Positions 49,176 to 57,539 of a stretch of DNA of 64,000 nt are shown piece by piece; position 1 is the stretch's first letter; each line of letters opens with the position of its first letter. Below the pieces are notes generated by a model that searched no databases, had not been told where the DNA came from, and was given only the letters and a program-made list of their open reading frames with translations. A program made the translations under genes and the position numbers. This stretch comes from Pampinifervens sp037481935. GTDB lineage: Bacteria > Aquificota > Aquificia > Aquificales > Aquificaceae. Where the stretch lies: positions 145,049-209,048 of the forward strand of contig NZ_JBJXCT010000002.1 in NCBI RefSeq assembly GCF_046159715.1. The letters are read 5' to 3'.

Positions 49176-50663
49176 ATGTATCTGAACCTCAGCCGGGAGC
49201 AGGTAGAAGAGCTGTCTAAGGATTACAATGTAATTCCTCTCTTCGCGGAGTTTATGGCGGATACTGAAACGCCTCTTTCTCTCTATCTTAAACTGAGGGA
49301 AGGCTGGAAATACAGCCTGCTTCTTGAAAGCGCTGAGGGAGGGATAAAGTGGGGAAGATACTCCTTTGTAATTCTTGCCTCAAGCTTTCAGTATGCATGG
49401 AAGAGGGGCATAGCCTACCTTTACAGGGGTGGAAAGGTAAGCCTTCTTCAGGAAGGGGACCCTCTCAGACCACTGGATGAAATGCTGAAAGCGCTCAGAC
49501 CTTACCATGACCCTTCCCTTCCCAGGTTCTGGGGTGGTTATGTGGGCTATGTGGGCTATGATGTGGTAAAGCGTTATGAGCCTGTGGAAGATAAAAAACC
49601 AGACCCCCTTGAGGTCTTTGACCTCCTCTTTGTGCTGAGCGATGCGCTGGTGGTCCATGACAACCTGAGCGGGAGCATAAAAATAATCGTGCCCATGCTC
49701 ACAGAAAGAGGCATACAAAGAGAGTATGAGAGAGCCAGAAGTCTCGTAGAAGACCTGAGGGGCAGGATATTTGAAAGCTGTGTCTATCCTTTGCACTTCT
49801 CACAGGAGGATGTGAGGCTCGAAGAGTGGCGTTCAGCATACAGCAAGGAAGAGTTTATGACAATGGTGGAAAGGGCGAAGGAGTATATATCTCAGGGGGA
49901 TGTGGTTCAGGTAGTGCTCTCTCAGAGGTTCAGAAAAAGTTTCTATGGTGAGGCTGAGAGCATATACAGGTCCCTGAGATACCTAAACCCATCGCCCTAC
50001 ATGTATTACATGGACCTTGGAGACCTGAAGGTCATAGGCTCTTCTCCAGAAGTGCTGGTCAGACTTGAAGGGAAAAGGATAGAAACAAGACCCATAGCAG
50101 GCACAAGGAAGAGAGGGAATACCCCTGAGGAGGATATGGCTCTGGAGAGGGACCTGCTAAATGATGAGAAGGAAAGGGCTGAGCACCTCATGCTTGTTGA
50201 CCTTGCCAGAAATGATGTGGGGCGCGTGAGCAAACCCGGAAGCGTGAGAGTGGAGGGTTTTATGAGGGTTGAAAGGTATTCGCATGTGATGCATATAGTG
50301 AGTGATGTGGTGGGTGAACTGAAGGAGGGGCTTTCTGCAGTGGACGTGCTGAAGGCTCTATTCCCTGCGGGCACGGTTTCCGGAGCTCCAAAGGTAAGAG
50401 CCATGCAGATAATAGAGGAGCTTGAAAAGGAAAGGAGGGGCATATACGCAGGTGCGGTGGGTTATATATCCTTTGAGGGCAACATGGACATGGCTATAGC
50501 CATAAGAACAGCCCTATTGTTGGAAGATGAGCTCTTTCTTCAGGCAGGTGCCGGAATAGTGGCAGACTCTGACCCTGAGAAGGAATGGTGGGAAACGGTT
50601 AACAAGGCAAAGGCTCTCATGAAGGCGGTTGCTATGGCAGAATCAGTCCACAAAGAGAGATAA
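49176..50663 (+). CDS. trpE: Anthranilate synthase component I
   Basis: Converts chorismate and ammonia to anthranilate, the first tryptophan step. The 495-residue protein has the start YLNLSREQVEELSKDYNVIPL, RPIAGTRKRGNTPEEDMALE, LMLVDLARNDVGRVSKPGSV, FPAGTVSGAPKVRAMQIIEELE and GYISFEGNMDMAIAIRT. The open frame runs back to 48924 across the CBM48 gene, but ATG 49176 fits the family; ATG 49158 is an alternative. trpG is not adjacent. Its end overlaps the convergent gene by 21 bases. Confidence 0.94.
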   Translation: MYLNLSREQVEELSKDYNVIPLFAEFMADTETPLSLYLKLREGWKYSLLLESAEGGIKWGRYSFVILASSFQYAWKRGIAYLYRGGKVSLLQEGDPLRPLDEMLKALRPYHDPSLPRFWGGYVGYVGYDVVKRYEPVEDKKPDPLEVFDLLFVLSDALVVHDNLSGSIKIIVPMLTERGIQREYERARSLVEDLRGRIFESCVYPLHFSQEDVRLEEWRSAYSKEEFMTMVERAKEYISQGDVVQVVLSQRFRKSFYGEAESIYRSLRYLNPSPYMYYMDLGDLKVIGSSPEVLVRLEGKRIETRPIAGTRKRGNTPEEDMALERDLLNDEKERAEHLMLVDLARNDVGRVSKPGSVRVEGFMRVERYSHVMHIVSDVVGELKEGLSAVDVLKALFPAGTVSGAPKVRAMQIIEELEKERRGIYAGAVGYISFEGNMDMAIAIRTALLLEDELFLQAGAGIVADSDPEKEWWETVNKAKALMKAVAMAESVHKER

Positions 50664-51185
50664 ACCCTTTAAACCTTTCCTTCTAAAAAGTTCCCTTTTA
50701 ACCATGGACTTGAAGAGCTCCTCGTCCCCCTTGAAGGAAGAAAACCTTCTCAGGATACTTGCCTTCTCCTCCCTGCTGAGACCTTCCCAGATTTTCTTCG
50801 CCATCTCACCCTCAAGTCTCTGCAGTGTGTCTTCAGCCTCCTTCAAGTCCTCAGGCACATGCACATTTAACTCTCTCTTAAGAATCTCCTCTGCAAGCCT
50901 GACCTTTCTCAGAAACCTTTCCCTCCAGTCTTCATTCCCCGAGGCTTTCCCCATATGAAGCCTTCTGAGCTTCTGTATCTCTCTAAAGCTCATGAAAAGG
51001 GGCAACTTTGACCTTTTTTCTGGAGGATGGAAAAGAAAAAATTTCTTTATCCCTTCCCTTATCACTTCAAGCGGATAGCCCTCCTCCTCAAGAAACTTAA
51101 GAAACCAGACGTCCCTGGGCGACAGGAAGTGCCCACCTCCTTTCAGCTGGAGTATGAAATCCTTAAGCTCTCTGTAGTAGCTCAT
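50643..51185 (-). CDS. Hypothetical helical protein
   Basis: A 180-residue basic, highly helical protein that I do not recognise. It begins SYYRELKDFILQLKGGGHFLSPRDVWFLKFLEEEGY and has RSKLPLFMSFREIQKLRRLH in the middle. It follows trm1 with a 23-base overlap, so the two are co-translated. The many K/R residues suggest nucleic acid binding, but this is only inference. Its 3' end overlaps trpE. Confidence 0.65.
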   Translation of the reverse strand: MSYYRELKDFILQLKGGGHFLSPRDVWFLKFLEEEGYPLEVIREGIKKFFLFHPPEKRSKLPLFMSFREIQKLRRLHMGKASGNEDWRERFLRKVRLAEEILKRELNVHVPEDLKEAEDTLQRLEGEMAKKIWEGLSREEKASILRRFSSFKGDEELFKSMVKRELFRRKGLKGLSLFVD

Positions 51186-52284
51186 TTACTCTTTCAAGGA
51201 CCTCCCTGTGGCTCAGTCTTGTTCTAAAGCCCTCTGGAGTAAAATGAGTCCTTACTCCTTTAAAGACTTCCAGAAACCTCTCTATGGATGGAGACTGACC
51301 TATGCGAAAGGCTCTGCAGAGAGAGGATATGGTGTAAAAGCCAAGAGTATCACACTCACACTCCCTTCTGATTCTGTCTAAAAGTCTGTTTGTGCTGTCT
51401 GATATGTCAACCCTGCCCCTTATCTCCCATAGCCTGTGCACCAGCTCCCTGTCCCAAAGCTCTCCAAGCCACAGTGGCCCGGCAAGGAGAAGCGAACCCC
51501 CACAGTGGGGACACTGGTGCCCTATACTATCCAGCCCAGCCCCATCCCTGTAGAGGCACTTCGGGCAGTATAGAAGAAAGCCTATTTTCCTGAAAAGACT
51601 GTCTGTCCTTCTTGGTCCTATGTCCTTGATAAAGAATATCCTGAAGTAGTGCCTGTAGGAATAAGAAAATACAGGTCTCAGGGCGTAGTCCATCTTTGCC
51701 CCCTCTTCCAGCACCTTCTTTATCAGGATACGCACGCCCACCTCGTGGTAGAACTCTGCGGAAAGAAGCGGTCTTGAACCGTATCTTCTCATACATGTCT
51801 CAGGATAGGTTCCAGAAAGCACGGAGGTGTCCGTGGCAGTCACCGCAAGCATCCCATGCCTTGCAACGGGAAGTATACCACTTTCCAGAAAGGGCACTGG
51901 GGAACCAAAGGGGTCAATATCCACATAATGGCAGTTCCTGAGCCTTCTCAGAAGAAGACAGGCATCTTCCTGATGGACCTCCACCTGCTCTTCTGGTATG
52001 GCGTGCCTCTGGAGCATCCCTTTGAAGAAGTTAACCGCTTCCTGGCTTATGTCGTTGTATACGGCTTTCTTTACTCTGTCAGTTTCCAGCAGAAATCTCA
52101 TGAGCCTGACACCGCTTGCACCCATGGGGTCGCAGACAAGGAGTTCTTCCTGTGGAAGGCAAAGAAGCATAAGAAGGCTTATGTCCCTGTTTTCCCTCAT
52201 GTGGGGGTTGTAGAAAACGCCCATCTCTGAGGATATGACCTCTGGAAGCTCAAGGTCTAAGAATACCCTTCCCTCTCTTATCAT
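51163..52284 (-). CDS. trm1: tRNA (guanine(26)-N(2))-dimethyltransferase
   Basis: SAM-dependent methylation of G26 in tRNA, and in Aquifex also G27. The 373-residue protein has DPMGASGVRLMRFLLE (SAM site), VDIDPFGSPVPFLESGI (catalytic region), AVTATDTSVLSGTYPETCMRRYGS and a zinc ribbon with CPKC and CPHC in the C-terminal part. Trm1 is common in archaea and eukaryotes and rare in bacteria; Aquificales are a known exception, presumably by ancient transfer. Overlaps hemE by 4 bases. Confidence 0.93.
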   Translation of the reverse strand: MIREGRVFLDLELPEVISSEMGVFYNPHMRENRDISLLMLLCLPQEELLVCDPMGASGVRLMRFLLETDRVKKAVYNDISQEAVNFFKGMLQRHAIPEEQVEVHQEDACLLLRRLRNCHYVDIDPFGSPVPFLESGILPVARHGMLAVTATDTSVLSGTYPETCMRRYGSRPLLSAEFYHEVGVRILIKKVLEEGAKMDYALRPVFSYSYRHYFRIFFIKDIGPRRTDSLFRKIGFLLYCPKCLYRDGAGLDSIGHQCPHCGGSLLLAGPLWLGELWDRELVHRLWEIRGRVDISDSTNRLLDRIRRECECDTLGFYTISSLCRAFRIGQSPSIERFLEVFKGVRTHFTPEGFRTRLSHREVLERVNELLQRA

Positions 52285-53282
52285 GAAAGGCTGTAGCTCT
52301 TTACGGTATCCACCAGAAGCTTTACCTTACCAAGTTCCATGTCGGGCATGAGCCCATGACCCAGGTTAAAAACATAGCGTGTCTTTCTCGGAATGCACCT
52401 CAGAAGCTCAAGGGCTCTTTTTTCTATGGTTTCCTCATGGCAGTAAAGCACTGCGGGGTCAAGGTTTCCCTGAAAGGCTTTTGAGCTGTTTTTCATGGCA
52501 GAGGGCATGTCCACCGTCCAGTCCACGGAAAGGGCATCCACAGGCAGGCTTTCAAGGGCTTTTAGAAAGGAGCCAGAGCCTCTGAAAAAGTATATGACAG
52601 GTGCATCCGTCTGCTTTTTCAGGCCCTCAAAAAGGGGCTTCAGATAGTTCTGTGCATAATCCTCAAAGTCCTCAAAGGCAAGGTGCATAGCCCAGCTGTC
52701 AAAGACCTGCAGAATATCTGCACCAGCCCTGACCTGACCCAGCAAGTATTCAAGGAGGTTTTCAACCAGTAAGGGCATTAGCTTCTTATACTCCTCTGAA
52801 CGCCACATAAAGAGCTTTGCCCTTCTGAAGTCTCTGTTTGAACCACCCTCCACCATGTATGCCATGAGTGTGAAGGGGGCACCACTGAAGCCTATGACCG
52901 GCACATCCCTTACCTGAGCCTTGACAGCTTTTATTATCTCCCCCACAAACTCCACATGAGAAAAACTTATTCTCTTCAGGCCTTCCACCCTTCCATCCCA
53001 CTCAAGCCTTGGACCCTCACCTTCAAGAAACTCCACCTTTACGCCCATGGGCTCAAGAGGCACAAGTATGTCCGAAAAGATTATGACTGCATCTACCCCA
53101 AGAAGCTCCAACGGTAGAAGGCTCGCTCTGCTCGCCAGCTCCACCTTTTTGCAGAAGCTGAGAAAGTCTCTTTCCCTTTCCCTGAGTTCTCTATACTGGG
53201 GCATATACCGGCCCGCCTGACGCATTAGCCAGACAGGAAAGCGCGGGATTTTTTCACCTCTGAGACTTTTCAGAAGAAGCAT
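52281..53282 (-). CDS. hemE: Uroporphyrinogen decarboxylase
   Basis: Decarboxylates uroporphyrinogen III to coproporphyrinogen III. The 333-residue protein has the signature PVWLMRQAGRYMPQYRELR with the substrate-binding arginines, VIGFSGAPFTLMAYMVEGG, and GNLDPAVLYCHEETIEKRA and FNLGHGLMPDMELGKV. A TAAGAT box lies 8 bases before the ATG. It leads the leftward unit hemE-trm1-hypothetical. Confidence 0.96.
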   Translation of the reverse strand: MLLLKSLRGEKIPRFPVWLMRQAGRYMPQYRELRERERDFLSFCKKVELASRASLLPLELLGVDAVIIFSDILVPLEPMGVKVEFLEGEGPRLEWDGRVEGLKRISFSHVEFVGEIIKAVKAQVRDVPVIGFSGAPFTLMAYMVEGGSNRDFRRAKLFMWRSEEYKKLMPLLVENLLEYLLGQVRAGADILQVFDSWAMHLAFEDFEDYAQNYLKPLFEGLKKQTDAPVIYFFRGSGSFLKALESLPVDALSVDWTVDMPSAMKNSSKAFQGNLDPAVLYCHEETIEKRALELLRCIPRKTRYVFNLGHGLMPDMELGKVKLLVDTVKSYSLS

Positions 53283-53306
53283 GATTTAATATCTTAGCAT
53301 ATTTTT

Positions 53307-53327
53307 CACCCCCCGGGATGGGGGGTG
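53307..53327. repeat. Perfect inverted repeat between hemE and dapF
   Basis: CACCCCCC and GGGGGGTG with a 5-base loop, in the 97-base gap of two divergent genes and upstream of both -10 boxes. No T-run follows on either strand. It may be an operator or a structure of unknown use. Confidence 0.4.
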
Positions 53328-53365
53328 AGGGAGGAGGTGAGCCATGGGGTTGCTGGGGGATTGGG

Positions 53366-53371
53366 TATAAT
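53366..53371 (+). promoter_or_regulatory. -10 box of dapF
   Basis: TATAAT followed by 8 bases and the dapF ATG; no Shine-Dalgarno. The start of transcription would fall about one or two bases before the start codon. Confidence 0.55.
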
Positions 53372-53379
53372 AATATAGC

Positions 53380-54225
53380 ATGGAATTCACGAAATTGCAA
53401 GGGTCTGGAAACGATTTTATCCTCATGGACAACAGGGATGGCAAGGTAAACAGGCTCACAGAGAGGCTTGGTCTGAATATGAAGGATTTTGTGGTATCCC
53501 TCTGCAAACCACACACTGGCATAGGTGCTGACGGTCTTATTCTGATAGAGCACCCACAGAACCCAGACAACCACTTCAGGTGGCAGTTTTTCAACGCTGA
53601 TGGCTCTGTGGCGGAGATGTGCGGTAATGGTTCAAGATGTGCGGTAAGGTTTGCATACGAGAGGGGGATAGTGGGAGAAGAGGTAAGGTTTGAGACGCTT
53701 GCGGGAGTTATAAAAGCCTGGGTTATTGAAGGTGGAAGAAGGGTAAAGGTTCAGCTTACTGAGCCTAAAGATTACAGGGAAGTGAAGCTTGACATTAATG
53801 GAGAAAGGATAGAAGGAAGTTTTATAAACACGGGCGTTCCTCACTTTGTGGCGGTTGTTGTAGAGCTTGAAAGGCTGGATGTGGTGAAGGTTGGCAGGTC
53901 CATAAGGTTTCATCCAGAATTCCAGCCAAGGGGAACCAATGTGAACTTTATAAAACCCCTTTCGGAAAGGGCAGTGAAGATAAGGACATATGAAAGAGGA
54001 GTTGAGTCCGAGACCCTTGCCTGCGGAACTGGGGCTACTGCCTCTGCCCTTGTTGCCTACATGAAGGGGCTTGTAAGTGCAAAGCCAGTTGAAGTGCTTA
54101 CGAGCGGTGGAGAGCTCCTGAGAATAGACTTCAGCGACGATTTCAGAGAGGTTTTCCTTGAAGGGGGTGTATGTAAGGTGTTTGATGGCTTCTTGTCAGA
54201 GGATGCACTGCTTTGCATGAGATAG
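53380..54225 (+). CDS. dapF: Diaminopimelate epimerase
   Basis: Cofactor-free epimerisation of LL- to meso-diaminopimelate for lysine and peptidoglycan. The 281-residue protein has TKLQGSGNDFILMDN, GIGADGLILIE, FNADGSVAEMCGNGSRC with the first catalytic Cys, RGTNVNFI, and ERGVESETLACGTGATASAL with the second. All catalytic residues are kept. Confidence 0.96.
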   Translation: MEFTKLQGSGNDFILMDNRDGKVNRLTERLGLNMKDFVVSLCKPHTGIGADGLILIEHPQNPDNHFRWQFFNADGSVAEMCGNGSRCAVRFAYERGIVGEEVRFETLAGVIKAWVIEGGRRVKVQLTEPKDYREVKLDINGERIEGSFINTGVPHFVAVVVELERLDVVKVGRSIRFHPEFQPRGTNVNFIKPLSERAVKIRTYERGVESETLACGTGATASALVAYMKGLVSAKPVEVLTSGGELLRIDFSDDFREVFLEGGVCKVFDGFLSEDALLCMR

Positions 54226-54252
54226 CTCACAGATACTTAGAAGGACAGAGGT

Positions 54253-54258
54253 TATAAT
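54253..54258 (+). promoter_or_regulatory. -10 box of ispH
   Basis: TATAAT followed by 7 bases and the ispH ATG at 54266. No Shine-Dalgarno. Predicted leaderless start. Confidence 0.55.
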
Positions 54259-54265
54259 TCCACCT

Positions 54266-55126
54266 ATGGCAGAGATAATAGTTGCTCAGCACGCAGGCTT
54301 TTGCTTTGGAGTCAGGAGAGCTATAAACCTTGCAGAGGAGGCAGTAAAGGATACAGCAACAGGAAGAAAGGTGCTCAGCATGGGTCCTCTCATACACAAC
54401 CCTCAGGAGGTTAAAAGGCTTGAGGATAAGGGTCTGAGGCTCTTAGAACACGAGGAGGAGCTGGATGAGAAAAGCACCGTAATAGTTCGTTCTCACGGAA
54501 TACCGCCTCAGAAGGAGAAAGAGCTCATATCAAAAGGTGTGAAAATAGTGGATGCCACATGTCCTTTTGTGAAGGCTGTTCATGAGGCTGTTGTAAAGCT
54601 CAGTAAGGAAGGCTACTTTGTGGTATTGGTAGGTGAAAAGGACCATCCAGAAGTGGTGGGAACGCTGGGGTATCTCAGGGAGTGTGGTGGAAGGGGCATG
54701 GTGGTGGAGAGCAGGGATGACCTCAGGGAGGTTCTTGGAAAAGACAGGGTCGGTATAGTGGCTCAGACAACTCAGAACGAACAGTTTTTCAAAGAGGTGG
54801 TGGGAGAAATTGCCCTCTGGGCAAGAGAGGTGAAAGTGATAAACACCATATGCAACGCCACCTCAGAGCGTCAGGAGGATGTCTACACGCTGGCACCTCA
54901 TGTGGATGTTATGGTGATAGTGGGTGGCAAGAACAGCGGCAATACAAGAAGGCTCTACGAAATAGCGAAATCTCTGAACCCCAAAAGCTACCACATAGAA
55001 ACACCGGAAGAACTCAAAGAAGAATGGTTTGAAGGGGCAAAAAAGGTGGGCATTACTGCAGGAGCTTCAACGCCCGACTGGATAATAGGGCAGGTGGTGG
55101 ACAGCATAAGGAGCATGGTTGTATAA
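54266..55126 (+). CDS. ispH: 4-hydroxy-3-methylbut-2-enyl diphosphate reductase
   Basis: Last step of the MEP isoprenoid pathway, an iron-sulfur enzyme. The 286-residue protein has the three cluster cysteines C13 (AGFCFGVRRA), C99 (DATCPFVKAVH) and C196 (NTICNATSERQ). RSHGIPP and GGKNSGNTRRLYEIAK are conserved. Its TAA stop lies in the -10 box of the next gene. Confidence 0.96.
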   Translation: MAEIIVAQHAGFCFGVRRAINLAEEAVKDTATGRKVLSMGPLIHNPQEVKRLEDKGLRLLEHEEELDEKSTVIVRSHGIPPQKEKELISKGVKIVDATCPFVKAVHEAVVKLSKEGYFVVLVGEKDHPEVVGTLGYLRECGGRGMVVESRDDLREVLGKDRVGIVAQTTQNEQFFKEVVGEIALWAREVKVINTICNATSERQEDVYTLAPHVDVMVIVGGKNSGNTRRLYEIAKSLNPKSYHIETPEELKEEWFEGAKKVGITAGASTPDWIIGQVVDSIRSMVV

Positions 55127-55127
55127 T
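55122..55127 (+). promoter_or_regulatory. -10 box of the DsbC-like gene containing the ispH stop
   Basis: TATAAT with the ispH TAA at 55124-55126. The ATG at 55135 follows by 7 bases, with no Shine-Dalgarno. Confidence 0.55.
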
Positions 55128-55134
55128 CTTGAAT

Positions 55135-55632
55135 ATGAAACTGCTCTTTCTGCTCTTTATCCTGTTAAGTCATGGCTTTTCTCAGGACCTGTATACAGAG
55201 TTTATAAGGTCTCAGGTAAAAGAGATACCCCTCAGCAAAGCCATAGTCGTGGGGAAGGGAAAGAGGGAGCTCATAACCTTCATAAACCCGGACTGTGGGC
55301 ACTGCAGAAAGGAGTGGCAGGCTCTAAAGCCACATCTGGACAGGGTCAAGCTCTACGTGTTCCTGCTACCTTTCAGAAGCTTTCCAGAGAGCCATGCCAA
55401 ATCCTACTACATAGCCTGTTCAAAGGATAGAGTCAGGGCTCTTGATGAGGTGCTCTCCGGGAAGTTTGACGGCAGACCTCCAAGGGTTAAAGAGTGCCCC
55501 CTCGTGTATGAACACATAAAAGTGGCAGAAAAGCTAAACGTTCAGGGAACGCCTTACAACATAATATTGGGAAGTTATAAGGTCATAGAGGGCTATAGCC
55601 CGGCTCTGCTCCAGGAACTTGGCATAAGATGA
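55135..55632 (+). CDS. Periplasmic thioredoxin-like protein with CGHC motif (DsbC/DsbG-like)
   Basis: A 165-residue exported oxidoreductase. A signal peptide (about 1-16) is followed by a short linker and a thioredoxin fold with C54-G-H-C57 and the cis-proline loop VQGTPYNII. It lacks the DsbC dimerisation domain. It may isomerise or reduce disulfides in exported proteins. The frame opens with TTG at 55129, but ATG 55135 is preferred. It overlaps the kinase gene by 4 bases. Confidence 0.85.
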   Translation: MKLLFLLFILLSHGFSQDLYTEFIRSQVKEIPLSKAIVVGKGKRELITFINPDCGHCRKEWQALKPHLDRVKLYVFLLPFRSFPESHAKSYYIACSKDRVRALDEVLSGKFDGRPPRVKECPLVYEHIKVAEKLNVQGTPYNIILGSYKVIEGYSPALLQELGIR

Positions 55633-56171
55633 TAGTGGTTGTCATGGGGCTCTCCGGCTCTGGAAAATCCTTTCTCGCCAGCATACTTCATGAGGATTTT
55701 GGCTTTGAATGGCTCAGAAGCGACCTGATTAGAAAAGAGCTGGCAGGCATTGACCCGCGCCAGAGGGTAAAGGAGGGTTTTGGCGAGGGGATTTACTCGG
55801 AGAAATGGACGCAAAGGGTTTACGAAGAAATGATAAAAAGGGCAGGGGAAGAGGCAAGTAGGGGCAAAAATGTGGTTCTTGATGCCACCTTTCTCCAGGA
55901 GTGGCAGAGGCAAATGGTAAAGGAGAACTTTCCAGATGCCATATTTTTGCTTGCTTATGCTGAGGAGGAGGAAATAATAAAAAGGCTAAGAGAAAGGCAA
56001 GATGTGTCAGATGCAGACATAGAGGTATACCTCAAGCAGAAAGAAAGCTTTGTTCCACCCCATTATGCCATACCCATAAACACAGAAAGAAGCAGGGAAG
56101 AGCTCAGGGCTGTCCTACGGGAGATGCTCCTGCAGAGTGAGTGGAAAGACACTCAAGAGAACGCTCTATAG
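55629..56171 (+). CDS. AAA_33-type P-loop kinase of unknown substrate
   Basis: A 180-residue P-loop protein with Walker A GLSGSGKS (8-15), the RSDLIRKELAG substrate region and KNVVLDATFLQEWQR. This matches the small-molecule kinase domain that in other bacteria is fused to an aminoglycoside phosphotransferase-like domain. Here it stands alone. The substrate is unknown. Its last 68 bases overlap the convergent protease gene, the longest antisense overlap in the window. Confidence 0.8.
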   Translation: MIVVVMGLSGSGKSFLASILHEDFGFEWLRSDLIRKELAGIDPRQRVKEGFGEGIYSEKWTQRVYEEMIKRAGEEASRGKNVVLDATFLQEWQRQMVKENFPDAIFLLAYAEEEEIIKRLRERQDVSDADIEVYLKQKESFVPPHYAIPINTERSREELRAVLREMLLQSEWKDTQENAL

Positions 56172-57213
56172 GATTTCCCCCTTCCAGCTTGCAGTCAGGA
56201 CTAATACCCTTTTCAGTGGTCACGGGTTCACCGCTTGGAAGTTTCATCTCAAAGGTGATTAGCCTGAGAACATTACCACAGGAATCAAGAAGATACATGT
56301 TGCTCCCCACATACTTACCCACAGTGTTTTCTCCCACTATGACTGCCCCCTTATACCTTTTGAGAAGAGTGGCAACCAGCTCTGCTGCGGATGCCGTTTG
56401 TCTGTTAACAAGCACCACAATGGGCTTATTAAAACCCTCCCTGTTTGTAAACTGATAAATTCCCAGGTTTCTTCCCCTGCCTTCAAGATAGAACATGACG
56501 CCCTCCCCTCCTATCAGCATATCCACTATGCCTTTTGCCACAGATATTAGCCCACCGCCATTATCCCTTAGGTCAAGAATAAGTATATCTATGTTGCCGG
56601 CATTGAATTTTTCCATCGCCTCCCTGAACTGTTCTACCGCGGGCTGTGTAAAATTGGTGAGCTTAATGTATCCTATATTCTTATCGCCATGTCTCCCTAA
56701 GGCCATCTCTTCTATCACGGGCACTGAAAATTCACCCTTTACCGCTCTTATGTCCATAAAAAGCCCATCCCTTATTATTTCAAGGCTTATAACTTCACCT
56801 TTCTCCGCCTCTCTTATAACCCTTCTCCACTGGTTTTTATCGCTCACACCGTTTATGGATACTATCAGGTCGCCTTCTCTGACCCCATACTTTTCAGCGG
56901 GAGATCCGGGAAAAACCTTTACCACATAGCCCCTGTCGTCCCACCGCACACCCAGACCCACCATCTTTGAGCTTGAATACCAGAGCCTGTCTTCTTCCTG
57001 CCTTGTTATGGATGTCCATCTGTCTCCTATTTTTCTTATCTGTTCTATTAGCTCCTGTTCATTCTTCCACTGAGTATCCTTTATCCTGTCCCACCATAGA
57101 TAGTGCCTTTCCATGAGCACGCCAATCCTTTTTAATAGCTCATCTTTTGGACAGTCTTCACCTGCAAAGGAGATATGAAGGAGCAAAAGCACCAAAAAGA
57201 TGGGTGCACCCAT
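56104..57213 (-). CDS. S41 family C-terminal processing peptidase with PDZ domain
   Basis: An exported serine protease of 369 residues. It has a signal peptide (about 1-18), a helical domain, a PDZ domain (about 84-155: VGLGVRWDDRG, GSPAEKYGVREGDLIVSING) and the tail-specific protease core with DLRDNGGG, the catalytic Ser S275 in NRQTASAAELVAT and Lys K300 in GENTVGK. It probably trims periplasmic proteins. It is divergent from the por operon. Confidence 0.92.
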   Translation of the reverse strand: MGAPIFLVLLLLHISFAGEDCPKDELLKRIGVLMERHYLWWDRIKDTQWKNEQELIEQIRKIGDRWTSITRQEEDRLWYSSSKMVGLGVRWDDRGYVVKVFPGSPAEKYGVREGDLIVSINGVSDKNQWRRVIREAEKGEVISLEIIRDGLFMDIRAVKGEFSVPVIEEMALGRHGDKNIGYIKLTNFTQPAVEQFREAMEKFNAGNIDILILDLRDNGGGLISVAKGIVDMLIGGEGVMFYLEGRGRNLGIYQFTNREGFNKPIVVLVNRQTASAAELVATLLKRYKGAVIVGENTVGKYVGSNMYLLDSCGNVLRLITFEMKLPSGEPVTTEKGISPDCKLEGGNPIERSLECLSTHSAGASPVGQP

Positions 57214-57242
57214 ATGAGTTCAGTTAAGGAAATATAATTCAG

Positions 57243-57275
57243 TTGACAAAAACTTCAAGTGTTATAACTTATAAA
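57243..57275 (+). promoter_or_regulatory. Promoter of the por operon
   Basis: A consensus TTGACA at 57243-57248, followed by TATAAC (57263-57268, 14-base spacer) and TATAAA (57270-57275, 21-base spacer); neither spacing is ideal. An AGGAGG at 57294-57299 precedes the porE ATG at 57306, giving a normal leader of about 25-30 bases, unlike many genes here. Confidence 0.55.
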
Positions 57276-57305
57276 CACCTGATTAATTTTCTTAGGAGGC
57301 AAGGC

Positions 57306-57536
57306 ATGTACTATGTGGCAGAGGTGATCAACGAAGAGTGCACCAAATACAACTGCAAGCAATGCACCCTTTTCTGCCCAGAGCCCAATACCCTCATGTA
57401 TACAGATGAGGAACATCATGCTTATGTAATTCAGGACAGATGCAAGGGCTGTGCCCTGTGTGTGTATGTTTGTATAAACCTTTTGAAGAGAAACGCCATT
57501 CACATGGTGATGCCAGAGGTGCATGCGGAGAAGTAA
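57306..57536 (+). CDS. porE: Pyruvate:ferredoxin oxidoreductase, ferredoxin-like subunit PorE
   Basis: Small electron-transfer subunit of the five-subunit POR. The 76-residue protein has two [4Fe-4S] motifs: C12-x4-C17-x2-C20-x3-C24 (with CPEP) and C46-x2-C49-x2-C52-x3-C56. It carries electrons between the catalytic subunits and ferredoxin. The longer frame from a TTG at 57243 is rejected because that TTG is part of the -35 box. Subunit naming follows the Hydrogenobacter scheme and could be swapped with PorD. Confidence 0.85.
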   Translation: MYYVAEVINEECTKYNCKQCTLFCPEPNTLMYTDEEHHAYVIQDRCKGCALCVYVCINLLKRNAIHMVMPEVHAEK

Positions 57537-57539
57537 GGT

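Noticed and set aside
57243..57305. N-terminal extension of PorE starting at TTG 57243
   Set aside because: The TTG is the first half of a consensus TTGACA -35 box, and a strong AGGAGG with ATG at 57306 gives the expected ferredoxin-like start.
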